DNA from: a virus
Virus record (IMG/VR): IMGVR_UViG_3300050192_000249
Location: 1-40,256 of that record
Length of the DNA: 40,256 nucleotides
Direction: 5' to 3' (one strand)
Shown: piece after piece, positions 22,843-30,549 of the stretch
Position numbering within the stretch: position 1 is the stretch's first letter
How the letters are laid out: every line of letters begins with the position of its first letter
The notes under the pieces: model-generated
Databases searched by the model: none
Seen by the model: the letters and a program-made list of their open reading frames with translations, nothing else
Told to the model about the DNA's origin: nothing
Made by a program: the position numbers and the translations under genes

Positions 22843-23250
22843 TCAGGCTAAGTGATTGTCCTGCTTAAGTTTACGCCACAACTCCCGTTGCTCAGTCCAT
22901 TCAAATTCCGTGGCGATGCGCCGCGCGGCCACCTCGCTGACCGGGAAGTGCGGCTTGGCCGTGGGCGGGAATTCCAGGATCTCCTGTTGTATGTCCGGGG
23001 CGAGCCAGACCAGTTCCATGATCTGGCTCATCCGCTCACGAGTCAGGCATCCAAGACGGGCGAGGTCGGCGTAGTCCCGCGATTCGCCACGCCGTATCAT
23101 GTCCTGAAATTGGATGGCTAGTGCCATCACCTGCGCCACTCTCGGCAGACGCCCGACGGCATGCCGCCGGATGTCCTTTGGCAATTCCTCTTCGGGTAGC
23201 GTCGGGGCGGCGTTCAGCCGAAATTGAATTTCAACCGCGCTTTTGTGCAT
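22843..23250 (-). CDS. Accessory protein of the recombinase cassette, 135 aa
   Basis: The product starts MHKSAVEIQFRLNAAP, overlaps the recombinase gene end by 20 bases, and is likely co-translated. Residues 40-90 contain a probable helix-turn-helix (AIQFQDMIRRGESRDYADLARLGCLTRERMSQIMELVWLAPDIQQ by position 44-88), where YADLARLGCLTRERMSQIM has the spacing of a HTH. The C-terminal part is basic and helical. Small HTH-like proteins accompany many large serine recombinases with DUF2924. It probably helps control or direct recombination; the role is inferred from context. Confidence 0.75.
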   Translation of the reverse strand: MHKSAVEIQFRLNAAPTLPEEELPKDIRRHAVGRLPRVAQVMALAIQFQDMIRRGESRDYADLARLGCLTRERMSQIMELVWLAPDIQQEILEFPPTAKPHFPVSEVAARRIATEFEWTEQRELWRKLKQDNHLA

Positions 23251-24835
23251 GCTCGTATTTCTCCTTGATGGCCGGTGCCCAACTGCAAAGGTCCTTGATC
23301 CCGCTGGATCGGAAGCCGAGTGTCACCGTGCCCGTCTTGCCGTCGTATCGGACCTGCTCTACCAGCGTGTGAATGAACCGCTCCTGTTCCCATGTCGAGA
23401 GTTGCTCCCACAGTGGATCGAACGCATGTAACGCCGTTTCGAGATCCCTGGGATCGGTCGGCTCCGCGCTGACTCCTTCCAACTGTTGCTGGAGTTCCGA
23501 CAACCGTGCGCGCAGGCGGTTCGCGCGTTGCTCCAGGTCAGCGGGAGGTCTTGTGACGGACCCGCCATCGCCCACCGAACCTGCGCCGCCGATCTCGTCT
23601 CCGACCTTCTGCAACTCGCGCGCGACGTCGGCCTTTTCCTTCGATGCCGCCAAAGCATCCTGGCGGCGGTGCTCCTCAATCTGCCGGAGGACGTTTCGCA
23701 TGATTGTAGGGTTGGCGCCGATGCCACGAAGTTGTTGCAGGACGGCGCTCTCCAGTGCCGGGGCCGACACGCAGCGCGTTTCGCACTGGGCCCAGCCCCG
23801 CTGATGCGCCCTAACGCATACATAGTAGCGATAGACCCGCGTCTTCTTCTGGACATAGGTGTGGATCATGCCGACATCGCAGGTGGCGCACCGCACGAGA
23901 CTCTTCAGCAGCGCACCATGTTTGTTGCCGATATTGCGTCCTCCGTGCCGCCCGTTGCGATTGAGGGTCGTCTGCACTTGGTTCCAGATTTCGTCGTCGA
24001 CGATCCGGGCGTGCTCGCCCTCGTACACCTCGCCGCCGTACTTCACCTTGCCCAGGTAAATCATGTTGGTGAGCAGGTTGTACAAATTGTTCTTGGCGAT
24101 CGGTTTTCCGCCCGCTATCCGGCCGTCGCGTGTGGTCCATTCTTTCATTCGCGACCCGCGGCGCTCGAGTTCTTCCACCACCGGGATCAGCGAGCCCAAC
24201 TCGAGGTAGAGCGCAAAGATCTCCCGCACGCGCTGCGCCTCTGCCTCATTCACCACCAGCGATCCGCCCTTCGGTGCAACATCGTAGCCAAGGACAGGGT
24301 TGCCGCCTACCCACTTTCCTTTGCGCCGTGCGGCGGCCATTTTGTCGTGCGTGCGTTCGGAGATCATCTCGCGCTCGAACTGGGCAAATGAGAGCAGGAT
24401 ATTAAGAGTCAAGCGGCCGAGGGATGTGGTCGTATTGAACTGCTGGGTTACCGACACGAACGTCGCGTTGTTCTTGTCGAGGATTTCGATGATCCTGGAG
24501 AAGTCCAACAGGGACCGTGTCAGGCGATCGACTTTGTAGACCACCACGCAGTTCGCCACCCCGGATTCCACATCGGCCAGCAGTCTCTTCAGGGCGGGCC
24601 GGTCCATGTTGGCTCCTGTGTAGCCGCCGTCATCATACTTCTGTGGCAGCGTGACCCACCCTTCGTGCCGTTGGCTGTTGATGAATGCCTCGCCGGCGTC
24701 GCGCTGTGCGTCGAGTGTATTGAATGCCTGTTCGAGGCCTTCCTCCGTCGACTTTCTGGTGTAGATGGCGCAGCGGACGGATGGATGGCCGCCGGTGCCA
24801 TTGCCGTTTTCCTTCTGCCGTTTCTCAGGACGCAC
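23231..24835 (-). CDS. Large serine recombinase (zinc-ribbon type)
   Basis: The 534-aa product has a resolvase/invertase catalytic domain beginning CAIYTRKSTEE, with the nucleophile Ser at residue 29 in the Y-x-R-x-S context, then CVVVYKVDRLTRS and the SFAQFEREMISERTHDKMAA E-helix. The recombinase domain follows (LYNLLTNMIYLGKVKYGG), then a zinc ribbon (RCATCDVGM...YYVCVRAHQRGWAQC) and a coiled coil at about residues 400-470. Such enzymes integrate and excise phages and islands. The GTG at 24835 is chosen because GGGAGG precedes it by six bases and it overlaps the DUF2924 stop by 11 bases; upstream ATGs lack a ribosome site. It probably mobilises the element of regions A-B. Confidence 0.93.
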   Translation of the reverse strand: MRPEKRQKENGNGTGGHPSVRCAIYTRKSTEEGLEQAFNTLDAQRDAGEAFINSQRHEGWVTLPQKYDDGGYTGANMDRPALKRLLADVESGVANCVVVYKVDRLTRSLLDFSRIIEILDKNNATFVSVTQQFNTTTSLGRLTLNILLSFAQFEREMISERTHDKMAAARRKGKWVGGNPVLGYDVAPKGGSLVVNEAEAQRVREIFALYLELGSLIPVVEELERRGSRMKEWTTRDGRIAGGKPIAKNNLYNLLTNMIYLGKVKYGGEVYEGEHARIVDDEIWNQVQTTLNRNGRHGGRNIGNKHGALLKSLVRCATCDVGMIHTYVQKKTRVYRYYVCVRAHQRGWAQCETRCVSAPALESAVLQQLRGIGANPTIMRNVLRQIEEHRRQDALAASKEKADVARELQKVGDEIGGAGSVGDGGSVTRPPADLEQRANRLRARLSELQQQLEGVSAEPTDPRDLETALHAFDPLWEQLSTWEQERFIHTLVEQVRYDGKTGTVTLGFRSSGIKDLCSWAPAIKEKYEHAQKRG

Positions 24836-25337
24836 GCCGCGCCTCCCGGTCCAGGCCAAAAAAGGCAAAGCCATTCCAGCGCGCGCCTGTGATCTCGCAA
24901 GCGATGGCGCTGAGCGAGGTGAACCGGCGGCCCTCGAATTCGAAGCCGCTATCAAGAACTTTCACCACCAAAGTCCGGTCCTTGTACTTCCTCACGATCA
25001 GGCTGCCCGGCATTGGCAGTCGGCCATCTCGAGGTTGGACCACCGTGGTCGTCACCGCCATGTCCAGCGGAATTTCCCGCAACCGCCTCGACACGTTGTC
25101 GGCGATGCGCATCCGCAGGTCCGCCTCACGGGCTATCGCGATGGCATGCTGCCGCACCGATTCCGGAAGCCCGCCTTCCTTATCTGCCTGGATGTGCCAG
25201 GCGATCTTCCGCCGCAAATGCTGGCAGTTCGAAACCGGATGTTCCGCCCCGAACATCAGGCGATGTGTCGCCTGCAACTGCGCCGCGTTCAATCTCGGCA
25301 GGTCCGAAACCCTCGGCAGTATCCACTCCTTGCTCAT
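24825..25337 (-). CDS. DUF2924 family protein
   Basis: The 170 residues match the DUF2924 pattern: a helical N-terminus (LPRLNAAQLQATHRLMFGAEHP), then LRRKIAWHIQADKEGGLP, and a conserved C-terminus PGSLIVRKYKDRTLVVKVLDSGFEFEGRRFTSLSAIACEITGARWNGFAFFGL by position 108-160. This family is found next to serine recombinases in phages and islands, but its biochemical role is unknown. The ATG at 25337 overlaps the preceding stop (TAATG), and the gene's end overlaps the recombinase start, so the three genes are a coupled cassette. Confidence 0.9.
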   Translation of the reverse strand: MSKEWILPRVSDLPRLNAAQLQATHRLMFGAEHPVSNCQHLRRKIAWHIQADKEGGLPESVRQHAIAIAREADLRMRIADNVSRRLREIPLDMAVTTTVVQPRDGRLPMPGSLIVRKYKDRTLVVKVLDSGFEFEGRRFTSLSAIACEITGARWNGFAFFGLDREARRAS

Positions 25338-25552
25338 TACTGGGCTGACTCCTTTCTATGGCCTCTTTGGCCCGTCAACGTCAGCCCATAAGGGCTCAGT
25401 TCTCCCGTGTTATCAAGGCATTCTGTTGACTGGAGCGCCTCGGTCACCCTCTCCGTCAGCCGCGCACGCGAATACCGCAGGTACGCCTTGGCCAGCAGTT
25501 CCGAGATCTCGCTAACCGCGCTGTCAACTGTGGTTCCCTCGCCGTTTTGCAT
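25337..25552 (-). CDS. Small protein of the DUF2924-recombinase cassette, 71 aa
   Basis: The ATG at 25552 (MQNGEGTTVDSAVSEI) has GGAGG seven bases upstream, which settles the start against a longer frame. Residues 10-45 are helical and Leu/Ala-rich (ISELLAKAYLRYSRARL) and the tail is polar. The stop overlaps the DUF2924 start. Small genes of this kind precede DUF2924 genes in similar cassettes; role unknown. It is the first gene of the leftward recombinase operon. Confidence 0.75.
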   Translation of the reverse strand: MQNGEGTTVDSAVSEISELLAKAYLRYSRARLTERVTEALQSTECLDNTGELSPYGLTLTGQRGHRKESAQ

Positions 25553-25803
25553 GCGTTCGCCTCCGTGCGCGGCCGGCGAAGGAGATTTGTGGATGCGGAC
25601 AGTGGACTGGCGATGCCGCCGGCGGCTCTGGTGTTGGCGCAATCAGTGTCCAGCACCCACAACGAGTCCCGCTTGGCGGCCTGCCCGTTATCTGGTGTTC
25701 CGGAGCGCGTGTGCGCCCCTGTCAACTAATACCCGCGGGAGTTTGAAGATTTTCGGGTTTGTTGGCCAGGTTGGACGTTCATGACGCCAGATGTAATGCA
25801 ATC

Positions 25804-26268
25804 GTGCGCCCACGAGATCTCGAAATCAGAAAATGCCCCTACTGCGGCCAGCAATTTAAACCATCGCGCAGCCATCCACGCCAAATGGTCTGCAGCTCCG
25901 GCGACTGCCAACGTCGCCGCCGCGCTGATTACCACCGCAAGAAGTTGAAGAAGGATCCTCTCTACCGCGCGCTGTGTCAAGACAGCCAAGCGACCTGGTT
26001 GGAACAAAACCCCGAGTACATGAAACAATATCGTTCCGGCCAGCGAGAGGCGAAACCGGATCGCACCGCCGTTGACCCCTTGGTTATCGAGCTGAAACGG
26101 CTGCTTACCTGCGTAAAGAACAACCTGGTAAAGAACACCTCGGCACTTCGTGTAACATGCTGTGCTCCCAATATTTGGGTGCTCGCCCCAAAGGGGAAGG
26201 TCGATGATAAGAACACCTCCGCACCCACTCATGTGGTTGTAATTCATGGCCTTGCGCCTGATGCGTGA
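25804..26268 (+). CDS. Zinc-ribbon protein, 154 aa, likely mobile-element accessory
   Basis: The frame contains KCPYCGQQFKPSRSHPRQ followed by a second Cys pair in VCSSGDCQRRRR, a C2-type zinc ribbon with a basic tail (RRRRADYHRKKLKKDP) suited to DNA binding. The GTG at 25804 (VRPRDLEIRKCPYCG) is taken as start; the frame is open back to a TTG at 25759, and neither has a clear ribosome site. From about residue 80 the sequence is less structured and may be poorly conserved. It lies upstream of the second serine recombinase in the same direction. A regulatory or accessory role is inferred. Confidence 0.6.
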   Translation: MRPRDLEIRKCPYCGQQFKPSRSHPRQMVCSSGDCQRRRRADYHRKKLKKDPLYRALCQDSQATWLEQNPEYMKQYRSGQREAKPDRTAVDPLVIELKRLLTCVKNNLVKNTSALRVTCCAPNIWVLAPKGKVDDKNTSAPTHVVVIHGLAPDA

Positions 26269-26317
26269 GCTAAACCCGCAAAAGAACAACTCTCTGGTAA
26301 TCCCTCTGGGACTGACG

Positions 26318-26323
26318 TATAAA
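26318..26323 (+). promoter_or_regulatory. Candidate -10 element before the second recombinase
   Basis: TATAAA lies 78 bases before the recombinase start at 26401. The region 17 bases upstream (TGGTAA) matches a -35 only partly. The start itself has a very strong ribosome site (GAGGAGAGG just before the ATG). The promoter call is tentative. Confidence 0.3.
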
Positions 26324-26400
26324 GGAAATTGGTTGCAGAACTGCGCAGCGTGACGACAGACCCCAGTCGATTGCCTCTCCTGCATCTATGAGGAGAGGTA

Positions 26401-27972
26401 ATGGACAAGACCGGACCGGCATCTTCAGACCCACAGCGCGTCGAACCCGGTCGAGGCCGGGCGGCAGAATACGTCCGGATGTCCACCGAGCACCAGCAGT
26501 ACTCGACGGAGAACCAAAGGGACGTGATTCGTCAGTGGGCAGAAAAGCGCGGTGTTACAATCGCGCGCACTTACGAGGACGCCGGGAAGAGCGGACTACG
26601 AATAGCCGGCCGCGATGCGTTGCAGCGCCTGATCGAGGACGTCCAGGCCGGTCGCGCGGATTTCGATGTGATCCTCGTCTATGACGTGAGCCGCTGGGGG
26701 CGCTTCCAGGACGCCGACGAGAGCGCCTACTACGAGTACATCTGTCGGAGGGCCAACGTTGGCGTCCAATACTGCGCCGAGCAATTCGAGAATGATGGCA
26801 GCGCGATTTCCACGATGCTGAAAGGCTTTAAGCGATTCTCTGCCGGCGAATATAGCCGCGAGCTTTCCGTGAAGGTGTTTCACGGCCAATGCCGGCTTGT
26901 TGAATTGGGCTTCCATCAGGGCGGCGCGCCTGGTTTTGGGCTTCGCCGCATGCTCCGAGACCAGAGCGGACAGCCGAAAGGCGTCTTGGCTCGGGGCGAG
27001 CATAAGAGTATCCAGACCGATCGCGTGGTCCTCGTCCCAGGCCCACCGGAAGAAATTGAGATTGTCCGGTGGATGTACCTGGCATTCGTGGAAGAGGGCA
27101 AAATTGAATCGGAAATCGCCAAAGTACTGAATGGGCGCGGCGTGCAGACCGATCTCGGCAGGGCGTGGACGCGCGGTACAGTCCATCAGGTGCTGACCAA
27201 TGAAAAGTACGTCGGCAACAATGTCTATAACCGAATTTCGTTCAAGCTCAAAAAGAAACGGGTGCTCAACCCCGCAGACATGTGGATCAGGGCCAACGGT
27301 GCGTTCGAACCGGTCATTTCTGCGGAGTTGTTTGAGGGAGCCCAGAAGATTGTTCTGGAACGCAGCAAGAAGCTCGCAGATGAAGAACTGTTAGAGCGAT
27401 TACGCGCGCTCCTGGCCGAGAAGGGGAACTTGTCTGGGTTGCTCATCGACGAAACGGAGGACATGCCGTCCAGCTCCGTTTATAAAAGCCGGTTCAGCAG
27501 TCTCGTGAGGGCCTATCGTCTGATCGGCTACACGCCGGACCGTGATTACGCCTTCATTGAAATCAACCGCCAGCTTCGCCAGTTGCATCCCCAAGTCATT
27601 ACTGAAATGGTTGAACGCATCACGCGCCTCGGTGGCGTTGTCGTTCAAGATCCGAAGACCGACCTGCTCACTGTGAATGGCGAGTTTACGGTATCCCTGG
27701 TTGTCGCGCGGTGCCGACGGACGGAGTCAGGTTCTTTGCGGTGGTCCATTCGCCTCGACACCGGACTGGCGCCAGACATCACCGTCGCAGCGCGGATGGA
27801 CGAGGAAAACAAGGCGCCCCTCGATTATTACCTGCTTCCCGCCATCGACATCACTCCGGGGAAGCTCCTGCTTGCGCAGGACAATGGGGTCGGCTTGGAC
27901 ACGTACAGGTTCGAAACGTTGGACTTTTTCTTTGGCATGGCGCAACGCGCCAGAATCCGAGAGGCAGCATGA
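26401..27972 (+). CDS. Serine recombinase without zinc ribbon
   Basis: The 523-aa product has the resolvase-type catalytic domain: RAAEYVRMSTEHQQYSTENQ with the catalytic Ser at residue 28, then VILVYDVSRWGRFQD in the position of the conserved VxxxDRLxR segment, and an E-helix. The recombinase domain includes VLTNEKYVGNNVYNR near residue 265. Unlike the recombinase at 23231-24835, it lacks the Cys-rich zinc ribbon and instead ends in a 150-residue domain of unknown type. It heads an operon with two ParB-like genes, the first overlapping it as ATGA. It probably moves this cassette, and perhaps the BREX operon to its right. Confidence 0.93.
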   Translation: MDKTGPASSDPQRVEPGRGRAAEYVRMSTEHQQYSTENQRDVIRQWAEKRGVTIARTYEDAGKSGLRIAGRDALQRLIEDVQAGRADFDVILVYDVSRWGRFQDADESAYYEYICRRANVGVQYCAEQFENDGSAISTMLKGFKRFSAGEYSRELSVKVFHGQCRLVELGFHQGGAPGFGLRRMLRDQSGQPKGVLARGEHKSIQTDRVVLVPGPPEEIEIVRWMYLAFVEEGKIESEIAKVLNGRGVQTDLGRAWTRGTVHQVLTNEKYVGNNVYNRISFKLKKKRVLNPADMWIRANGAFEPVISAELFEGAQKIVLERSKKLADEELLERLRALLAEKGNLSGLLIDETEDMPSSSVYKSRFSSLVRAYRLIGYTPDRDYAFIEINRQLRQLHPQVITEMVERITRLGGVVVQDPKTDLLTVNGEFTVSLVVARCRRTESGSLRWSIRLDTGLAPDITVAARMDEENKAPLDYYLLPAIDITPGKLLLAQDNGVGLDTYRFETLDFFFGMAQRARIREAA

Positions 27973-28859
27973 CAGAAGCCGCACCGTCCGCTCAGATGAT
28001 TCCCATCGCGCAGATCAATATTCTCAATCCCCGCAGCCGCAACAAGGCGACATTCCAAGACATCGTGTCGAATATCTCGAATGTCGGATTGAAAAAGCCG
28101 ATTACGGTCGCCCGCAGAGAGCAACCCTCCGACGGCAAGCTGTACGACCTGGCGTGTGGCGAGGGCCGGCTGGAGGCATACATCGCCCTCGGCCAGACCG
28201 AGATCCCGGCGATCGTGACTGAGGCGACGAAGGAAGACTGCTTCCTGATGAGCCTGGTAGAGAACCTGGCGCGCCGCCCGCACGCGCCGCTGGAATTGAT
28301 GCGGGAGATTAACAACCTCAAGTCCCGAGGCTACAACACCACGGAGATTGCGAAAAAGATCGACCTGGCCAAAAGCTATGTCATTGGCATCGCCCATTTG
28401 TTGGATCACGGTGAAGATCGACTCCTCGCCGCGGTTGACAAGGGCCGAGTACCGCTCTCTGTCGCCATGCAGATCTCAAACTCGGACGACGCCGGCATTC
28501 AGCAGGCACTGTGCGACGCGTACGAGAACAAAACGCTGCGAGGGCGAAAGCTCCTAACGGTGCGTAAGATCATCGAGCAGCGCAAAACTAAGGGCAAGCG
28601 CCTTAACCAAGGTTCGAAGCCCAAGGAAGAGCGCGCGCCAACCGCAGAGGCTCTGGTTCGGGTATACCGCCAGGAAGCTGACCGGCAGAAGGACACTGTG
28701 AGAAAGGCACGGTTGACTGAGAATCGTCTGCTTTTCATCGTCACCGCACTGAAGCAGCTTTTCCGAGACGAGAATTTCGTCACGCTAATGAGGGCGGAAC
28801 AAATGGAAATGTTGCCGGCCTACCTTGCGGAGAGGATTCAGGCCGCAGAGAAAGGGTGA
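27969..28859 (+). CDS. ParB/Spo0J-like protein (first of pair), 296 aa
   Basis: The product starts MTEAAPSAQMIPIAQINILNPR and has the ParB N-terminal domain: FQDIVSNISNVGLKKPITV, DLACGEGRLEAYIALGQTEIPAIV with GEGR in place of GHRR, and SLVENLARRPHAPLELMREI. A helix-turn-helix follows (YNTTEIAKKIDLAKSYVIGI). The C-terminus is long, helical and charged. It overlaps the recombinase stop (ATGA) and is coupled to the next ParB-like gene. ParB pairs beside recombinases are seen in mobile cassettes; here partition, recombination control or regulation are all possible. Confidence 0.88.
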   Translation: MTEAAPSAQMIPIAQINILNPRSRNKATFQDIVSNISNVGLKKPITVARREQPSDGKLYDLACGEGRLEAYIALGQTEIPAIVTEATKEDCFLMSLVENLARRPHAPLELMREINNLKSRGYNTTEIAKKIDLAKSYVIGIAHLLDHGEDRLLAAVDKGRVPLSVAMQISNSDDAGIQQALCDAYENKTLRGRKLLTVRKIIEQRKTKGKRLNQGSKPKEERAPTAEALVRVYRQEADRQKDTVRKARLTENRLLFIVTALKQLFRDENFVTLMRAEQMEMLPAYLAERIQAAEKG

Positions 28860-29749
28860 AAATGGCTAAAGAAGTCCGGATCGGTTTTGACCCAAATGGA
28901 ATGATTCTCCCGATTGGCAGGATCTTGCCTTTGAGGCAACTGAAGGCGGGAGTGAGGGCTTCGCAGAAGTACCAACAGATTCTGGCGTCCGTCCGGGAGG
29001 TCGGAGTTATAGAGCCCATCATTGTCTTTCCCCAGGACCGCAAGGCTGAAATGTACATACTGCTGGACGGGCATCTTCGACTGGAGGTGCTCAAAGACCT
29101 GGGGCAGACATCCGTTCGTTGCCTGGTGTCGACCGATGACGAGTCCTACACGTACAACAAGCGCGTCAGCAAGCTGGCAACCGTCCAAGAACACCTCATG
29201 GTGTTAAATGCCATCAGGGACGGCCATGTCGCCGAGGATCGAATCGCAAAGGCACTGAATCTGGATATTGCGAGCATACGCAGGAAGCGCGATCTGCTGG
29301 TGGGAATTGGCCGCGAAGCAGCGGAGATCCTCAAGAACCGGAATATCTCGCCCAATGTCTTCGCAGCCCTGAAGAAGATGAAACCAATGCGACAACTGGA
29401 AGTCGCCGAGCTCCTGGTGGCCGCGAACAACCTTTCAGTTCCCTATACCAAGGCGCTGCTGGCGGCTACGCCGGCGGAAATGCTGGTCGATCCAGATAAG
29501 CGGAAGGTCATAGACGGACTTACGCCGGAGCAGATCGCGAAGATGGAGAAGGAGATGGATTCCCTCCAGCGAGACCTGAAGCTCATCGAGGCATCGCATG
29601 GCAACGAGGTCCTCAATCTGGTGTTGGCAAGGGGATACCTCGCGAAGCTATTCGGCAATGCCCGCGTAGTCCGTTACTTAGCGCAGAATTTCGGCGACAT
29701 CTTCCGCGAGCTTCAGGCGATTGTCGAGGCCACGTCCTTGGAGAACTGA
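28856..29749 (+). CDS. RepB/ParB-like protein (second of pair), 297 aa
   Basis: The frame starts with GTG at 28856, overlapping the previous stop as GTGA. Residues 15-95 form a ParB-like domain: RILPLRQLKAG, VIEPIIVFPQ, then YILLDGHLRLEVLKDLGQ where the GH(R)RL-type motif is present as DGHLRL. The middle has a HTH-like stretch (AEDRIAKALNLDIASIRRKRDLL), and the C-terminal half resembles plasmid RepB proteins (NISPNVFAALKKMKPMRQLEVAELLVAANNLS). It is the last gene of the recombinase cassette and is followed directly by a hairpin. Its job with the first ParB-like protein is unknown. Confidence 0.87.
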   Translation: MKMAKEVRIGFDPNGMILPIGRILPLRQLKAGVRASQKYQQILASVREVGVIEPIIVFPQDRKAEMYILLDGHLRLEVLKDLGQTSVRCLVSTDDESYTYNKRVSKLATVQEHLMVLNAIRDGHVAEDRIAKALNLDIASIRRKRDLLVGIGREAAEILKNRNISPNVFAALKKMKPMRQLEVAELLVAANNLSVPYTKALLAATPAEMLVDPDKRKVIDGLTPEQIAKMEKEMDSLQRDLKLIEASHGNEVLNLVLARGYLAKLFGNARVVRYLAQNFGDIFRELQAIVEATSLEN

Positions 29750-29762
29750 TCGGATTGGAGTT

Positions 29763-29789
29763 GATCTGGTTCCTTCGGGAACGAAGATC
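29763..29789 (+). terminator. Hairpin with TTCG tetraloop after the ParB/RepB pair
   Basis: Starting 14 bases after the stop of the RepB-like gene, GTTCC at 29769-29773 and GGAAC at 29778-29782 close on a TTCG loop, and outer arms GATCT (29763-29767) and AGATC (29785-29789) extend the stem past a small internal bulge. TTCG loops are very stable in RNA. No T-run follows, so Rho-independent termination is uncertain; it may instead protect the mRNA 3' end. Confidence 0.5.
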
Positions 29790-30338
29790 AATGAAATGCC
29801 AACGCATTCATCCGAACTGGACGTTCAAGTCCTGCATCCGTGTATGGGCATCGGCTGGCGCGGCTCACGGCGTGCCGCCCAACGGCGCAGGAAACCAGTT
29901 TCGGAGATCCGCTGCAATAGACGTAGCGCCCGGATTTAGGCCGCCGAGAGCAGTATGCCTGATAGACAGGCTCTGGCCGCAGTCGAATTCATCGACAGGT
30001 CTCCCGGTGCGGTCGGCATCGTCGTCGCTCTTGCGCCCGTCTCCGCGGCCGCCTGGCCCCCACGGTGGCTGCGGGCGTCGGCGTAGCGACCGTGTTACCC
30101 AATGCACGGACGCCCGACACTTTTCGCGGGGTATTTCTCGACGGATATGTGATTCGGCCAAATCGGTGCGACGAACCGAGACGGCGCCTGAGCCGGTCAG
30201 CCCCTGACGGTGGCCGAATTCTCCCGGCCGATGGTCACAGGGTGGTTGTTTTGGTGCGCATTCCGTGCCTGCCGCACGCCCAGAATCTTCGGCATTGAGC
30301 CGCAAAACGCGACATAATAGTGCATCAGGCCGCAAATC
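29790..30338. other. Gap of 0.55 kb with no supportable gene, before the BREX operon
   Basis: Open frames on both strands here are Arg/Pro/Gly-rich, lack ribosome sites and match no family I recognise, so the stretch is treated as non-coding or decayed. Near its right end CATAAT (30313-30318) is a fair -10 hexamer 20 bases before the first BREX-side gene, and GCCGCAAA is repeated at 30299-30306 and 30329-30336, a 30-base spacing that brackets this -10 and could mark a regulator site. A -35 could not be fixed. Confidence 0.5.
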
Positions 30339-30548
30339 ATGGAAAGCCGTTGGCTGTCAGTCGATGAAATCGCAGAGTACCTCGGTGTGAGCCGGGATAC
30401 AGTTTACCGGTGGATTGAAGGGCGTGGCTTTCCTGCCCACAAGGTGGGACGGTCCTGGAAATCAAAGGTCGCCGAGATCGACGAGTGGGTCAAGTCCGGC
30501 GGCGGTGCGGAGAAAGAGCCCAACGCACATGAGGGGGCACAGGAATAG
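30339..30548 (+). CDS. Small excisionase/MerR-like HTH protein, 69 aa
   Basis: The 69 residues contain a winged-HTH of the excisionase/HTH_17 type: WLSVDEIAEYLGVSRDTVYRWIEGRGFPAHKVGRSW, given here as residues 5-40, followed by a basic-to-acidic tail. Proteins of this type bind DNA as excisionases or simple repressors. Its stop lies one base before the brxA start, so it is the first gene of the BREX operon and probably its regulator. Many BREX loci instead carry a WYL-domain regulator at this position. It could also be an excisionase left by the adjacent recombinase cassette. Confidence 0.8.
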   Translation: MESRWLSVDEIAEYLGVSRDTVYRWIEGRGFPAHKVGRSWKSKVAEIDEWVKSGGGAEKEPNAHEGAQE

Positions 30549-30549
30549 G

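Noticed and set aside
22742-22855. Rightward 37-aa frame starting ATGGCGAATAAAAGG
   Set aside because: Short, no good ribosome site, and the gap is better explained as a promoter region. A real small protein cannot be excluded.
5886-25734. Shared 10-mer ACTAATACCC at 5886-5895 and 25725-25734 as attachment-site pair
   Set aside because: A 10-base match is expected many times by chance in 40 kb, and the flanks diverge at once.
29865-30335. Leftward frame of 156 codons in the gap before BREX
   Set aside because: Composition is Arg/Gly/Pro-rich and irregular, there is no ribosome site, and a rightward frame of similar length overlaps it. Neither looks like a real protein.
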